From Fibrobacterota bacterium (GTDB lineage Bacteria > Fibrobacterota > Chitinivibrionia > Chitinivibrionales > FEN-1185): a DNA stretch of 64,000 nt. Below are positions 9,981-19,166 of this stretch, one piece after another (within the stretch, counting starts at the first letter, position 1; every line of letters starts with the position of its first letter). A program made the position numbers and the translations under genes. Under the pieces are notes generated by a model. The model saw nothing but the letters and a program-made list of their open reading frames with translations. It searched no databases and was not told the origin of the DNA. The stretch covers positions 181,144 through 245,143 of the forward strand of contig PLWQ01000028.1 in the NCBI GenBank assembly GCA_003165595.1, written 5' to 3'.

Positions 9981-11243
9981 ATGAAGAAGCAGTGGCTTGC
10001 AGGATTCGCGGCAGGCATAGCGGTCGTGTTCGTATCGTGCGCCAACAACCCGTCCGGTTATGCCAAATCCAAGACAGGAAGCGCAGAGATCTGGGCGTCG
10101 GTGGTCAAACCGCAATCGCAGAGTGTGCTGGCAAAAGGTCTTGCCACCACTTGGGATAGCCTTGTGATCGTTGTCTATGCCGCCGACATGGACACTATAC
10201 TCGTCTCGGCCAAGTTCAGTCCTTCCGATCCCTACATGTCACAAGTAATAGACAATGTTCCGGCAGGAAGCAAGCGGACGTTCACTGTTTACACAAAGAC
10301 AAAGGACAACCTGATAATTCACACGGCGGCAGCCCGAACAGTGGATATTCAACCTTCGGTGAAGGCGGAACTTGATTTCAATCTGGTTCCCACCAAAGGC
10401 TCTATCTACGTTGACCTGTCGAATATCCCGACCAGTGTCAAACAACTGTGCGCCGAATTCGGGGGCTTCACCGCTTGCGATACAAGATCGACAAAACTGT
10501 ATCTGAGCATCGACGACATACCGGACAAGACCAGCGATTCGCTTGTCTTGACGGGAACGGATTCCTCGGGCACCGTGATTTACAGATCGGCATTGTGGCT
10601 CGTTTTTTCCGTGCTGAAAGACACGAGCGTTTCGGGGCAGTTCTACCGGGTGACAACGGGCGCAACAGTATCTGTGTCGGCCCAAATGCCTGCAACGACG
10701 GTGGTATCCGGAAACGTTGGAAGCCAGCAAACGATCGCTTTTGAGACAGGCCGTCTTATTATTTCCGAAATAATGTACAATGCAAACGATTCGGAATACG
10801 TGGAGATATATAATCCGCAGGCTGAGCAATACAACGACTCTTTGATACTTGCCATCGACGGCACCTGCCGTTCGTACGGAGTTGTTTCCATAGCACCAAA
10901 GGCCTTTTTTGTAGTCGGGAGGCGGAGCCTGCCCTGGGCAGACACCTATAATTCCGTGTCGTCGGCCCTGGACCTATCTTCCACAGGTAACTGGCTTTGT
11001 CTGAAGTCAAGAACAGCTGGCGACACGGTGTTGGATTGGGTGGCTTTTGCCGGTGGAAGCAACAGTCAGGAATGGCCGAATCTGGGAACTGCGAAAAAAT
11101 CCATTGTTCTGGACTCACTTGTTTCAGATCCAACCTACAACAACTATGGGAGGAATTGGGCGGCAGCTCAAACGCTCATAAGTCAATTATATCCATCTGC
11201 GACAACCGGACAGTACGGCACCCCCAGGAGCGCAGGGCTTTAG
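9981..11243 (+). CDS. Lipoprotein with lamin-tail (LTD) domain
   Basis: The 420-residue product starts with MKKQWLAGFAAGIAVVFVSC, a type II signal peptide with Cys20 as lipidation site. The middle (about 30-260) looks like beta-sandwich repeats. Residues about 255-400 form a lamin-tail domain (RLIISEIMYNANDSEYVEIYN, then SWLP/DTVLDWVAF-like strands and a terminal SATTGQYGTP). LTD domains are common in exported bacterial proteins and may bind surfaces or polymers; the precise role is unknown. Start supported by AAAGGGG upstream. It is preceded by a sigma-54-like promoter, so expression may depend on an enhancer-binding activator. Confidence 0.75.
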   Translation: MKKQWLAGFAAGIAVVFVSCANNPSGYAKSKTGSAEIWASVVKPQSQSVLAKGLATTWDSLVIVVYAADMDTILVSAKFSPSDPYMSQVIDNVPAGSKRTFTVYTKTKDNLIIHTAAARTVDIQPSVKAELDFNLVPTKGSIYVDLSNIPTSVKQLCAEFGGFTACDTRSTKLYLSIDDIPDKTSDSLVLTGTDSSGTVIYRSALWLVFSVLKDTSVSGQFYRVTTGATVSVSAQMPATTVVSGNVGSQQTIAFETGRLIISEIMYNANDSEYVEIYNPQAEQYNDSLILAIDGTCRSYGVVSIAPKAFFVVGRRSLPWADTYNSVSSALDLSSTGNWLCLKSRTAGDTVLDWVAFAGGSNSQEWPNLGTAKKSIVLDSLVSDPTYNNYGRNWAAAQTLISQLYPSATTGQYGTPRSAGL

Positions 11244-11311
11244 ACTACGGTTGGCCCGTTTCGCCCGGATTTCTTTTCCGGCCGCACAAACCCCTTGTTT
11301 GCCCGGCAAGG

Positions 11312-11345
11312 CCCTTGGGACTCGTTCTCAAGGGCTTCTGCTTTT
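11312..11345 (+). terminator. Possible terminator after the LTD lipoprotein gene
   Basis: An inverted repeat CCCTTG (11312-11317) / CAAGGG (11329-11334) is followed by a pyrimidine-rich run with TTTT. The stem is short, so this is a modest candidate. Confidence 0.35.
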
Positions 11346-11425
11346 GAGAAGAAAGTTATTCTCATCTTTTCTTCCCATTAACTATTTATTGACTGATGGC
11401 TCCCTTTACCCCAAAGGAGGACGAC

Positions 11426-12325
11426 ATGCACCGTGAGCAGGCTTCTTTCAGGAAGAAGTTTCAAGGGATTCTTGCCATATCTTTGATTCTGTTGGTCGCT
11501 GCGCCGGCCTTTTCTGCGTCGACAAAGGATGCGGCAAACGACTATTTTGCGACCCTCAAAAAAGACCTCGACAAGCTCGCGGCAAGCCCGGCTCTCAAGA
11601 ACCAGCGCACGAAGGGCATCAACGGTTTGTTCGTTGCCTCTCTCAAGAAGCACCAACCTGTTGCCTACCTGGCGCGAGCGAGCGCAAAAGGTATCATCGT
11701 AAACGAAGTTATCCGCGGAGAAGTGCCGAAGAAGAAGGTGAGCGCTAAAGTCGGTGACGCGGAATGGTACTCATCTGTGGTGAAGAGCCAGAAGCCGTAC
11801 ACCGGTTTTACCGAAGAAAACGGCCGTTACTATCTGGTGTGGAGCGACCCGGTAATCTCAAAGAAGCGGCTGTCGTTCGTCATCGTTTCAAAAGTTGACA
11901 TATGGGACTGTTTTCACAAACTTGCAAACGAAACGCCTGAACCGTTCCTGGTGCGCATCGGCCAAAAGAGCCTGTACTCCAACAAATGGAAAAACGAGTC
12001 GGCTTACACAGAGGACCAGCTCGACGTTCCCGGCGTGGAGAATGTATCCATTCTCTCCGAAAAGCCGTCCACCGCAGCCCGCACCGCGGAAACGCTTGCG
12101 ACTTCCGTCCACCGGGACACTTCGGCAGCCGTTTCGACACAGGCAGCTTCGCCCGCACAGCCGAATGCCGCAGCCACCGCAAAATCGTCGTTTGTTGCGA
12201 AGCACCGCCCGCTCGTAATCGCATTAGCGATTGTCGTGGTGATACTTCTTATTGTGCTCATATTCCGGTTCTACGTGTGGCTCAACCATCAGTTCCTGAT
12301 GCGGTCAATTAACAAGCCGGATTAG
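11426..12325 (+). CDS. Periplasmic Cache/PDC-like sensor protein with C-terminal membrane anchor
   Basis: I chose ATG 11426 because AAAGGAGG stands 7 bp upstream. The 299-residue product has a signal peptide (about 1-30, ending PAFSAS). A folded region (about 35-190) resembles a single Cache/PDC sensor: GIIVNEVIRG, PYTGFTEENGRYYLVWSDPV, then RLSFVIVSKVDIWDCF. A low-complexity Ala/Thr/Ser linker leads to one strong membrane segment near the C-terminus (LVIALAIVVVILLIVLIF). There is no cytoplasmic kinase, GGDEF or methyl-accepting domain, so any signal must pass to a partner or the protein has another role. Confidence 0.6.
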   Translation: MHREQASFRKKFQGILAISLILLVAAPAFSASTKDAANDYFATLKKDLDKLAASPALKNQRTKGINGLFVASLKKHQPVAYLARASAKGIIVNEVIRGEVPKKKVSAKVGDAEWYSSVVKSQKPYTGFTEENGRYYLVWSDPVISKKRLSFVIVSKVDIWDCFHKLANETPEPFLVRIGQKSLYSNKWKNESAYTEDQLDVPGVENVSILSEKPSTAARTAETLATSVHRDTSAAVSTQAASPAQPNAAATAKSSFVAKHRPLVIALAIVVVILLIVLIFRFYVWLNHQFLMRSINKPD

Positions 12326-12364
12326 CGCGAATCCCTGGCCGGCGGTGTTGGAAAGCGTTCTCAA

Positions 12365-13135
12365 ATGCGGCAGGATACAGTGACTTGGCAGCACATGCCG
12401 CATCGCTCTTGCGCATCTCGTTGCTTCACCCTCACGAAGCCAGGGTTCTCCCTGAAAACGCTTCTCGTTGCACCCTTGGTTGCCGCGGCCATGTGCTCCC
12501 CTCCGCCCGCGGTAATTGCCGGCAATCCTACGTCTTTCGACTATTCGTCTATTGCCGCCAAGCACATCGCCTTTGGCAGACCGGTGGTCGTTTCGTCGGA
12601 GATCTTTTACGAAAACAGGTTTACCAATCAGAGCTATCACAGTATCGATAAGTCCATTACCCAGGACGCCTTCTTTCGGGACTTCAAGCAGGCGGTGCTT
12701 GCGTCCGGTCTGGGATGGACGGAGCTGCCGGCTCGCGCAGACAGCCTGATTCAGGCAAGGTACGCGTATGTCAACAAAGCCGCCGACAGTCTTCCCCCCG
12801 ATGTTCGCCGGTGTCTGCGCGAAGACTCCGTCGATGCCGTCGTCGTGGTCTGTGCCATGCGGCTGTACCACCGCCAGCTGATCGGTCTTCGGCCCGGCGG
12901 CTCGGGCTATGTCAATTCGTACGGCGCCGATTTCGTCAAGAAACTGGAATACACCTGCTCGATATTCGACGTTGGGAAAAACTCGGTGGTGTGGCGGCTG
13001 CCCGTGATGCAGGAGGAAAACAGTCAATCACTCGGATTGTTTGAAACCAGCGTGCGGCAGGTCTTCCGAGCGTTGCTGCGGAACCGGGGCCGCCCGCCGA
13101 AAGGGGAAAGACACCCGACAACAGCGCATCAATAG
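12365..13135 (+). CDS. Putative lipoprotein of unknown function
   Basis: The 256-residue product has an N-terminal basic stretch followed by LLVAPLVAAAMCSPPP, a plausible type II signal peptide with lipidation at Cys44, so the true start may be an internal Met. The rest (FDYSSIAAKHIAFGRPVVVS, DAVVVVCAMRLYHRQLIG, KLEYTCSIFDVGKNSVVWR) reads like a periplasmic alpha/beta domain of the kind that scores as DUF-type lipoproteins. No catalytic motif is evident. It overlaps the 3' end of the convergent small gene at 13129. Confidence 0.5.
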   Translation: MRQDTVTWQHMPHRSCASRCFTLTKPGFSLKTLLVAPLVAAAMCSPPPAVIAGNPTSFDYSSIAAKHIAFGRPVVVSSEIFYENRFTNQSYHSIDKSITQDAFFRDFKQAVLASGLGWTELPARADSLIQARYAYVNKAADSLPPDVRRCLREDSVDAVVVVCAMRLYHRQLIGLRPGGSGYVNSYGADFVKKLEYTCSIFDVGKNSVVWRLPVMQEENSQSLGLFETSVRQVFRALLRNRGRPPKGERHPTTAHQ

Positions 13136-13335
13136 CGGTAGGTGAGTTCGCCTTCTATGCAATCATCCATCACCGGCGCGATATCATCGACGATTTTCAT
13201 GACGACGGTGTCACGATAGAAGAAACCTTGCTCTATGCGATTCCGCAGATCCGAAAGGTAGCGCCTTTTCTCAGCCTCGTCCATCCAGAGGAATCTTCCG
13301 GTTCTGATATTGGGGGATTCTTTGTGAGGATCCAC
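13129..13335 (-). CDS. Small FlgM-like hypothetical protein
   Basis: A GTG start is preceded by AAGGA at proper spacing. The 68-residue product contains YLSDLRNRIEQGFFYRDTVV and then KIVDDIAP, which resembles the C-terminal sigma-binding helix region of FlgM anti-sigma-28 factors (Leu-x-x-x-Ile-x-x-Gly-Tyr/Phe, then a Val/Ile-Ala helix). No flagellar gene lies in the window, so the link to motility is only inferred from shape. It is convergent with, and overlaps by 7 bp, the lipoprotein gene before it. It could also be a small regulator unrelated to FlgM. Confidence 0.45.
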   Translation of the reverse strand: MDPHKESPNIRTGRFLWMDEAEKRRYLSDLRNRIEQGFFYRDTVVMKIVDDIAPVMDDCIEGELTYRY

Positions 13336-13632
13336 GGTTTCGTCCTTGAAAGGTGGTTGCGTCCTTGCATGGTATCAGACCTCTTATCTGTACCAATCAT
13401 TGTATCGTCATTTTCGCGGGTAACCTTTAGGGAATACGGCGAGAATGCTTGTCAAAATATATCCGCATAACTCCTTTTGTTACCGTGAGAAATGCCATTT
13501 TGTCTCGACAGAATCACGTCATTAATGGTAGACTGATTCTATTCGATGTCATGAAATTTCGACATTGGAAGCGAATTCTTCAGCCTGCTGCCGACACTTC
13601 GTGCAGTGGGTTTTGGGGCGGCGGACTAGCCT

Positions 13633-14817
13633 ATGGTACGCTACAATCTCGACGATATAACCGACGACATGATTCTTGGAGAGTCGCTGTTTCTTCCCAC
13701 AGGCGAACTCCTCCTTGCCGCGGGATACAGGCTCAAAGAGCGCTATCGCAGACGGCTGTTGGAGCTCGGATTCACTTCGGTCCTCGTTGAAGTCGATGGC
13801 ACCGAAAGCGTCATCCCGGAAACCATCATCAGCACGCATGTACAGCGGGAAATGGCGCTCTCGCTGGACAAGACCACTAAGGACATTTCCGACACGCTCA
13901 ACGTTTTCGACCGGGGCGAGCGTAGCGTCCAGAAGATGATTCGGGAGAACAGGCACCATCTTAACAAATTTATAGCCACCTCGGGACTGTTTCATGCCCT
14001 GGACAAGTTCATTGAGGACATTCTGAGCCAATCGTCCGTTGTCCTTAACATGTCGGAGCTCTCCAAGGCAAGCGGCGACCTCTTCACGCATGCAATAAAC
14101 GTCACCATCGTCGCGTTGTGTATCGGCAAGAAATACCATTTCACCTACGAAGAAATGAAGCAGCTCGGCATCGGGGCGATCAATGTTGACCTGGGTATGG
14201 TGGCCGTACCTCGCGATATACTCGAAAAGACCGGCGAATTGACAGATGAGGAGAACCTGATGCTGCGCCAGCACACGGTGTTCGGGTATCTCATGCTGTC
14301 GCAGAACCCGGCCATTCCACCCACAAGCGCAGCCGTGGCGCTCCAGCATCACGAACACCAGGACGGGTCCGGTTATCCGCGCGGCATTAAGGGAGAAAAC
14401 CGGCCGCCGCTCAAGGATTTCTCAAGGAAAAAAGTGATCCACCGGTTCGCCGAAATCGTTGCCGTTGCCGACACCTACGAAATGCTCACCTCGGGGCGGC
14501 TCCACTACAGTGAACCGCACTGCACGCAGGACGCGATCAAGTCGATTATAGAGATGGGCGGGCACCGGCTTAATTCCGAGGTGGTAAAGACGCTGGTCGC
14601 AATCGTTCCGATCTTCCCGACCGGCGCGCGAGTCCGTATTGTCAATGCACCGGTACCCCAGCTCGTAGGGTACATCGGCGTGGTGGCGAAAAATGATCCC
14701 GAAAGTCTCGACCAGCCGTCCCTGGTGCTGTACGAAACAAGAAATCACCAGAAGATAAAACCGATTCTCATCGACACGGCCAAACACTCGGGGATCCAAT
14801 TCGAGCTGGTGGCATAG
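13633..14817 (+). CDS. HD-GYP-type protein with degenerate HD dyad
   Basis: The 394-residue protein has an N-terminal region (1-110) of the kind found before cytoplasmic HD-GYP modules, an HD-GYP domain (about 130-320) and a C-terminal beta-rich tail. Family members hydrolyse cyclic-di-GMP with the motifs HDIGK, HHE and GYP. Here HHE (239-241) and GSGYP (245-249) are intact and VADTYEMLTS is present. The HDIGK position reads VDLGM (185-189): the metal-binding His is Val185 and the Lys is Met189. Hydrolysis is therefore doubtful and it may act as a receptor or scaffold. The ribosome-binding site is weak. Confidence 0.8.
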   Translation: MVRYNLDDITDDMILGESLFLPTGELLLAAGYRLKERYRRRLLELGFTSVLVEVDGTESVIPETIISTHVQREMALSLDKTTKDISDTLNVFDRGERSVQKMIRENRHHLNKFIATSGLFHALDKFIEDILSQSSVVLNMSELSKASGDLFTHAINVTIVALCIGKKYHFTYEEMKQLGIGAINVDLGMVAVPRDILEKTGELTDEENLMLRQHTVFGYLMLSQNPAIPPTSAAVALQHHEHQDGSGYPRGIKGENRPPLKDFSRKKVIHRFAEIVAVADTYEMLTSGRLHYSEPHCTQDAIKSIIEMGGHRLNSEVVKTLVAIVPIFPTGARVRIVNAPVPQLVGYIGVVAKNDPESLDQPSLVLYETRNHQKIKPILIDTAKHSGIQFELVA

Positions 14818-14830
14818 CCGCAAAAGAACC

Positions 14831-14858
14831 CGCTCCTGCCGGAGCACCTGCCCGTTTT
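14831..14858 (+). terminator. Rho-independent terminator after the HD-GYP gene
   Basis: Stem GCTCC (14832-14836) / GGAGC (14841-14845) with a TGCC loop, followed by a TTTTT run at 14854-14858. It lies between the convergent ends of the HD-GYP gene and trpS. Confidence 0.5.
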
Positions 14859-14859
14859 T

Positions 14860-15825
14860 CTAGCGCGCCGTTCCCACCAGCCGTCTCACGGTGTCGAGTG
14901 TCGGCGTTCCCGCGGCGCGCGCCTTCTGAGCGCCGGCCTTTCGAACTTCGGCGACATAGTCGAGATTGCCGGCGAGTTCTTCGCGTTTCGTTCTGAAGGG
15001 CAGGAAATAGTCCCAGAGAACCGAGAACAATTCCTTTTTCGCGTCTCCGTACCCGTATCCGCCCTTGCGCAACCGCTGCTCCATGTCCGCCGTTTTTTCG
15101 GGTGTTGCAAAAAGCCTGTATATGGCAAACACCACACTCTTGTCCGGGTCCTTGGGCAGCTCAAGCGGCGTGGGATCGGTGACGATGCTCATTACTTTCT
15201 TCTTTAGTTGATTTTCGGGAGCAAAGATGTCGATGGTGTTGCCGTAGGACTTCGACATCTTCTGGCCGTCGATGCCGGGAATCACGGCCACCGCATCGCT
15301 GATCCTGGGCTCCGGGATGGTAAAGGCTTCGCCGTACATCTGGTTGAATTTTATCGCGATGTCGCGGGCGACCTCAACGTGCTGCTTCTGGTCTTTGCCC
15401 ACCGGCACCACATTTGATTGATACATAAGAATGTCGGCCGCCATGAGCACCGGATAGGAGAACAGGCCGTTGTTGGCCGGGAGGTTCTTCGCGACCTTGT
15501 CTTTGTAGGAATGACACCGTTCGAGCAGTCCCACGGGGGTCACGTTGTTGAGGTACCAGGTGAGTTCGGTAACTTCCGGAACATCGGACTGAACCCAGAA
15601 TACCGACTTCTGAGGATCGATGCCAAGGCTGAGCAGGTCAAGCATCGCTTCGTTCGTATACCCCTGAAGGTGCTTCGGGTCAAACACCGAGGTAAGGCTA
15701 TGCATGTTGGCAAGAAAACAGAAAAGCTCGCCCTTCTCCTGCGACTGGAGCATGGGCTGGATCATGCCGAGAAAGTTGCCGATGTGAAGGGTTCCCGAAG
15801 GCTGAATGCCGGAAAGAATGCGCAT
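14860..15825 (-). CDS. trpS: Tryptophanyl-tRNA synthetase
   Basis: This class I aminoacyl-tRNA synthetase charges tRNA-Trp with tryptophan in the cytoplasm. The 321-residue length is normal. Residues 1-20 read MRILSGIQPSGTLHIGNFLG, with the HIGH-type signature as HIGN. The second catalytic motif KMSKS is present, followed by YGNTI. The catalytic fold and the short C-terminal anticodon-binding helices are complete. The start is fixed by the conserved RILSGIQPSG beginning. It is convergent with the HD-GYP gene and sits alone between unrelated neighbours. Confidence 0.95.
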   Translation of the reverse strand: MRILSGIQPSGTLHIGNFLGMIQPMLQSQEKGELFCFLANMHSLTSVFDPKHLQGYTNEAMLDLLSLGIDPQKSVFWVQSDVPEVTELTWYLNNVTPVGLLERCHSYKDKVAKNLPANNGLFSYPVLMAADILMYQSNVVPVGKDQKQHVEVARDIAIKFNQMYGEAFTIPEPRISDAVAVIPGIDGQKMSKSYGNTIDIFAPENQLKKKVMSIVTDPTPLELPKDPDKSVVFAIYRLFATPEKTADMEQRLRKGGYGYGDAKKELFSVLWDYFLPFRTKREELAGNLDYVAEVRKAGAQKARAAGTPTLDTVRRLVGTAR

Positions 15826-15922
15826 GCGATGCGGTCTCCTTGTTTGTTATTCGTGTGCGAACTGTCTTGCAAAAAATACGTTGCCGCTTATTGCCAACTA
15901 AAGGATTTCCCGGGAGCAAGGC

Positions 15923-17623
15923 TCAGAAACCCAGCCCGCCAACGAATTCCTCGTTGAAATCCTCGCGTCCCGACAATTCCACGTATTGGGCCATGGCCGC
16001 GATTCTTTCGACCGACGCCTCGAATTTCCTCGACCGTACGGCGCTGCGCGCGCCCGTTCCCGCCGCATTCCCGAGCGACACCACCCTGTCCTGCAGCGGG
16101 CGCGGGATCATGCCGATGGCAACGGCGTTCTTCACGTTTATAAATGCGCCGAATGCTCCGGCGAGGAAAAGGGTTTCTATGTCGTCAATGACGAGGCCTG
16201 CGGTTTTCAACAGGATACTGATGCCGGCGGCGAGGGCCGCTTTTGCAAGCTGGATTTGACGGATGTCCTGCGGCGTGACCGCTATGTTCCGTCTCGTTGC
16301 GGTCCGGGCGCCGTTCTCGACCACGAAACGCGTTTCCATGTACCCGGCTCTGTCAACAATCCCTTTGTCAAGCAGCCAGGCCACGATGTCGACAATGCCG
16401 GAACCGCATATCCCGAGCGGCTTTGCGCCGCCGATGGTGCGGTATCGACCATTGTCAAACGAGTATATGGCGCCCTCCACGCCGCCGACGCCGCTCCCGA
16501 TGGAAGCTCCCTCAAACGCCGGGCCCGCCGCGGAAGCGCAGCACCACAGCCCGTCCTTGTTGCCGACGGCCATTTCCCCGTTTGTTCCGATGTCGAGGTA
16601 CAGGCACAGCGCCTTGCTTCTCACCAAGGCAGTGCATGCAATGCCGGCGGTTATGTCGGCGCCGACATAACCGGACACGCTCGGCAATACGTGCACGACG
16701 CCGCGCCGGTTCATTCGAAGACCGCTTCGGCCGGCCGGCGTTGCTCGAAACGCCGTGAATGCCGGTTTGTAGGGCGCGATAGCAATTGAGGCGGGGTTTA
16801 CTCCTAGAAACAGATGAAGCATTGTAGGGTTGCCTACAATTGCAGCCTCTCGGATCTCCCGGCGCTTTACGCCTGTGCCCCGGCACATCGCGTCGACAGA
16901 CTCATTTACTGTTGCAATAAGGCATTCGCGAAGATCTCGAAGCCCGCTGCGGCGTTCCATGCAATGATGTATCCTGGCAACCACGTCGTGCCCGTATACG
17001 CTTTGGGGGTTGACAAACGATTCAATTGCCCGCGTGCCCGCGGTGTTCAGATCCTCCAGATAGACAACCACCGTTGTGGTGCCGATGTCTATCGCGAGGC
17101 CAAAGCGGCTCTCGACTCCGGGGCGGGCCGGGGTGAAACGACCGGATCGCAGCGCGTTCGCTGCTCCGCCTCCGCGCCACCTGCTGGGACCATCCACAAG
17201 GATGGTCGCCCGGGCCGGGCGCGGCAGCGCGACCTTGGTGTCCCGCACCAAGGCGTGCCGGCATGCGAGACGCGTGCCGGTTCCCGCAATTGTCACGCCG
17301 CACTTTTTGCAGCGGCCTCTGCCGCCGCATGCGGCCGTGACGGTTGCGCCTGCTCTTTGCAGGGTGTCAAGTAACGAGGCGCCCTTGCGCGCCAGGATGG
17401 TTCGCGTGGCGCCGTCGCAGATGGTCACACGTACAAGGTTCTCGCTCACATCGATCTTCTTCCTGGTGCGTGCCGGGGGAAAGCCCGGGTGGCAGGACTG
17501 CAGATCAATATACATAATTTGCTCGGTCGGCGAATTCCGGACAGGTAAGCGTTTCCTCTTGTGGACGACCCCCGGTGCCGGTCTTCCGAAAGCGGCTGCA
17601 AGATTTGTTGGTCCTGCCGGCAT
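15923..17623 (-). CDS. RACo/RamA-type ATP-dependent corrinoid-protein reductive activator (ferredoxin + ASKHA)
   Basis: Members of this family use ATP and a [2Fe-2S] cluster to reduce inactive Co(II) corrinoid proteins of methyl-transfer systems. The N-terminal ferredoxin-like domain has Cys99, Cys105, Cys108 and Cys121 (C-x5-C-x2-C-x12-C). The following ASKHA/DUF4445 domain opens with GLAIDIGTTTVVVYLEDL and contains YLDIGTNGEMAVG and ICGSGIVDIVAWLLDKG. The start is uncertain: Met37 (17515) is as likely as 17623, since neither has a good ribosome-binding site. No corrinoid protein or methyltransferase is adjacent, so its target is not shown by context. Confidence 0.85.
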   Translation of the reverse strand: MPAGPTNLAAAFGRPAPGVVHKRKRLPVRNSPTEQIMYIDLQSCHPGFPPARTRKKIDVSENLVRVTICDGATRTILARKGASLLDTLQRAGATVTAACGGRGRCKKCGVTIAGTGTRLACRHALVRDTKVALPRPARATILVDGPSRWRGGGAANALRSGRFTPARPGVESRFGLAIDIGTTTVVVYLEDLNTAGTRAIESFVNPQSVYGHDVVARIHHCMERRSGLRDLRECLIATVNESVDAMCRGTGVKRREIREAAIVGNPTMLHLFLGVNPASIAIAPYKPAFTAFRATPAGRSGLRMNRRGVVHVLPSVSGYVGADITAGIACTALVRSKALCLYLDIGTNGEMAVGNKDGLWCCASAAGPAFEGASIGSGVGGVEGAIYSFDNGRYRTIGGAKPLGICGSGIVDIVAWLLDKGIVDRAGYMETRFVVENGARTATRRNIAVTPQDIRQIQLAKAALAAGISILLKTAGLVIDDIETLFLAGAFGAFINVKNAVAIGMIPRPLQDRVVSLGNAAGTGARSAVRSRKFEASVERIAAMAQYVELSGREDFNEEFVGGLGF

Positions 17624-17681
17624 CTGAGGTACTATTTTAGTGTCTGGTCCCGGCCGACAAACCTCGTCCCCTTGCCGTTGT

Positions 17682-19148
17682 ATGAGTTTTCAAACCAAGC
17701 TGTTCCTCGCTTTCGCGCCTTTTTTCATCATCGTCATTGCGCTGATGCTTTTCTTTACAATCCAGTTCGAACACATCATTGTGCGGCAATTCGAAACCGA
17801 GATTCGGGACATCGTGCACACGGTGCATTACTCGACGCAGAGACTCGCCACCAGAAAAGGTCCCGACTCCGAGGCGCTCGAACGGTTCATCGAAGAGGTG
17901 AAAAGCAACACCTCGGTACGTGAAGTGTCCGTTGTGGGAAGCAGCCAGAAAATTGTCGCGAGTAGCAATCCCAAAAAATTGGGTCAAAAGAGCAACCTTC
18001 TCTCCGGAAAGGAAATCATCGTCAAGGCGCAATACGGCGCGGAAGACTCGGCGGGCAGGCCGGTGCGCTACGATTTTGTCCAGGTCCCCATTGTCCAGAA
18101 CAACAAAGTAATCGGCGTGCTGCAGACCTCAATCGTCGTCAACGACTTCGGCGTACTCACGAGACAACTCAACATCAGGACCCTTATTATTGCGTCCATT
18201 GCGCTGTTTGTCATGTTTTTGGTATCGTTTTTCGTCCTGTACCAGCTTAACAGGCCGCTTCGGCAGCTTTCGGTTGCGGCCGAACATGTGGCCTCCGGCG
18301 ATCTTTCGGTACAGCTGCACCACAAGGGGCGCGATGAGATTGGACGCCTCACAAAATCTTTCAACACCATGACGCAGAAACTGGGCGAGCAAAAACGCCT
18401 CGAAGAGAAACTGCGCGCGCTGGAACGCCATGCCATATTGGCAGAAATGGCGTCGAGTCTGGCCCACGAAATCCGGAACCCGCTCAACCTTATCAACCTG
18501 ACCGCCGACCACCTGGGCCACGATTATGTTCCGGAAATCGAGGACCGCAGGGCCTCCTACGCAGACCTGATTGCCGCCCTCAAGGCCGAGGTCCAACAAC
18601 TTAACAAGATGGTGAACGAGTTTCTTACTATCGGCAGGCCCTCTCGGCTCAAGAAAGCGAAATTCCCTTTTGTCGAGCTGCTCGAACAGGTTCATATGCT
18701 CATCAGACAGCAGGTTATTTCCAAGCATATTTCGCTTACATTCTCGGGCGAAACCTCGCAGGAAATCAATGCGGATATCGAACAAATGAGGCTCGTGTTT
18801 CTCAATTTGTTCCTTAACGCCATAGAGGCGGTACCGGAAAACGGGGTTATTTCCTGCTCCGTTGAGCCTGCCGGGGAAAACCGTGTTCTTATAAAAATAT
18901 TGGACAACGGATCCGGAATCGCACCGGAGAATCTTGAAAGAATCTTTGAACCGTACTTCAGCAAGAGACCCGGAGGCACGGGTTTGGGGCTCGCGCTTGC
19001 AAGAAGGATCATAGAGGAACATGAGGGGACCATTGTCGCTGGCAATCGGGTCGATGGCGGCGCCCAGTTCGAAATTCTTTTGCCTCTTGATATTCAGGAA
19101 GAAGGCCTGCCTCAGGAAGAGCCACTGGCAGCAGCAGAGGAACAATAA
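17682..19148 (+). CDS. NtrB-like membrane sensor histidine kinase
   Basis: I chose ATG 17682 (MSFQTKLFLAF); an upstream in-frame ATG at 17640 adds a non-conserved stretch. The 488-residue protein has a first membrane helix (about 8-28), a periplasmic PDC-like sensor domain (30-175), a second helix (about 182-205), and HAMP (205-258). A HisKA domain follows with LAHEIRNPLNLI (phosphoacceptor His262), then a HATPase domain with N-box NLFLNAIEAV, DNGSGI and GTGLGLALARRI. The next gene, 18 bp downstream, is its sigma-54 response regulator, so the pair is a complete two-component system. The periplasmic ligand is unknown. Confidence 0.9.
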   Translation: MSFQTKLFLAFAPFFIIVIALMLFFTIQFEHIIVRQFETEIRDIVHTVHYSTQRLATRKGPDSEALERFIEEVKSNTSVREVSVVGSSQKIVASSNPKKLGQKSNLLSGKEIIVKAQYGAEDSAGRPVRYDFVQVPIVQNNKVIGVLQTSIVVNDFGVLTRQLNIRTLIIASIALFVMFLVSFFVLYQLNRPLRQLSVAAEHVASGDLSVQLHHKGRDEIGRLTKSFNTMTQKLGEQKRLEEKLRALERHAILAEMASSLAHEIRNPLNLINLTADHLGHDYVPEIEDRRASYADLIAALKAEVQQLNKMVNEFLTIGRPSRLKKAKFPFVELLEQVHMLIRQQVISKHISLTFSGETSQEINADIEQMRLVFLNLFLNAIEAVPENGVISCSVEPAGENRVLIKILDNGSGIAPENLERIFEPYFSKRPGGTGLGLALARRIIEEHEGTIVAGNRVDGGAQFEILLPLDIQEEGLPQEEPLAAAEEQ

Positions 19149-19166
19149 CATCAACGTGGACAGACT

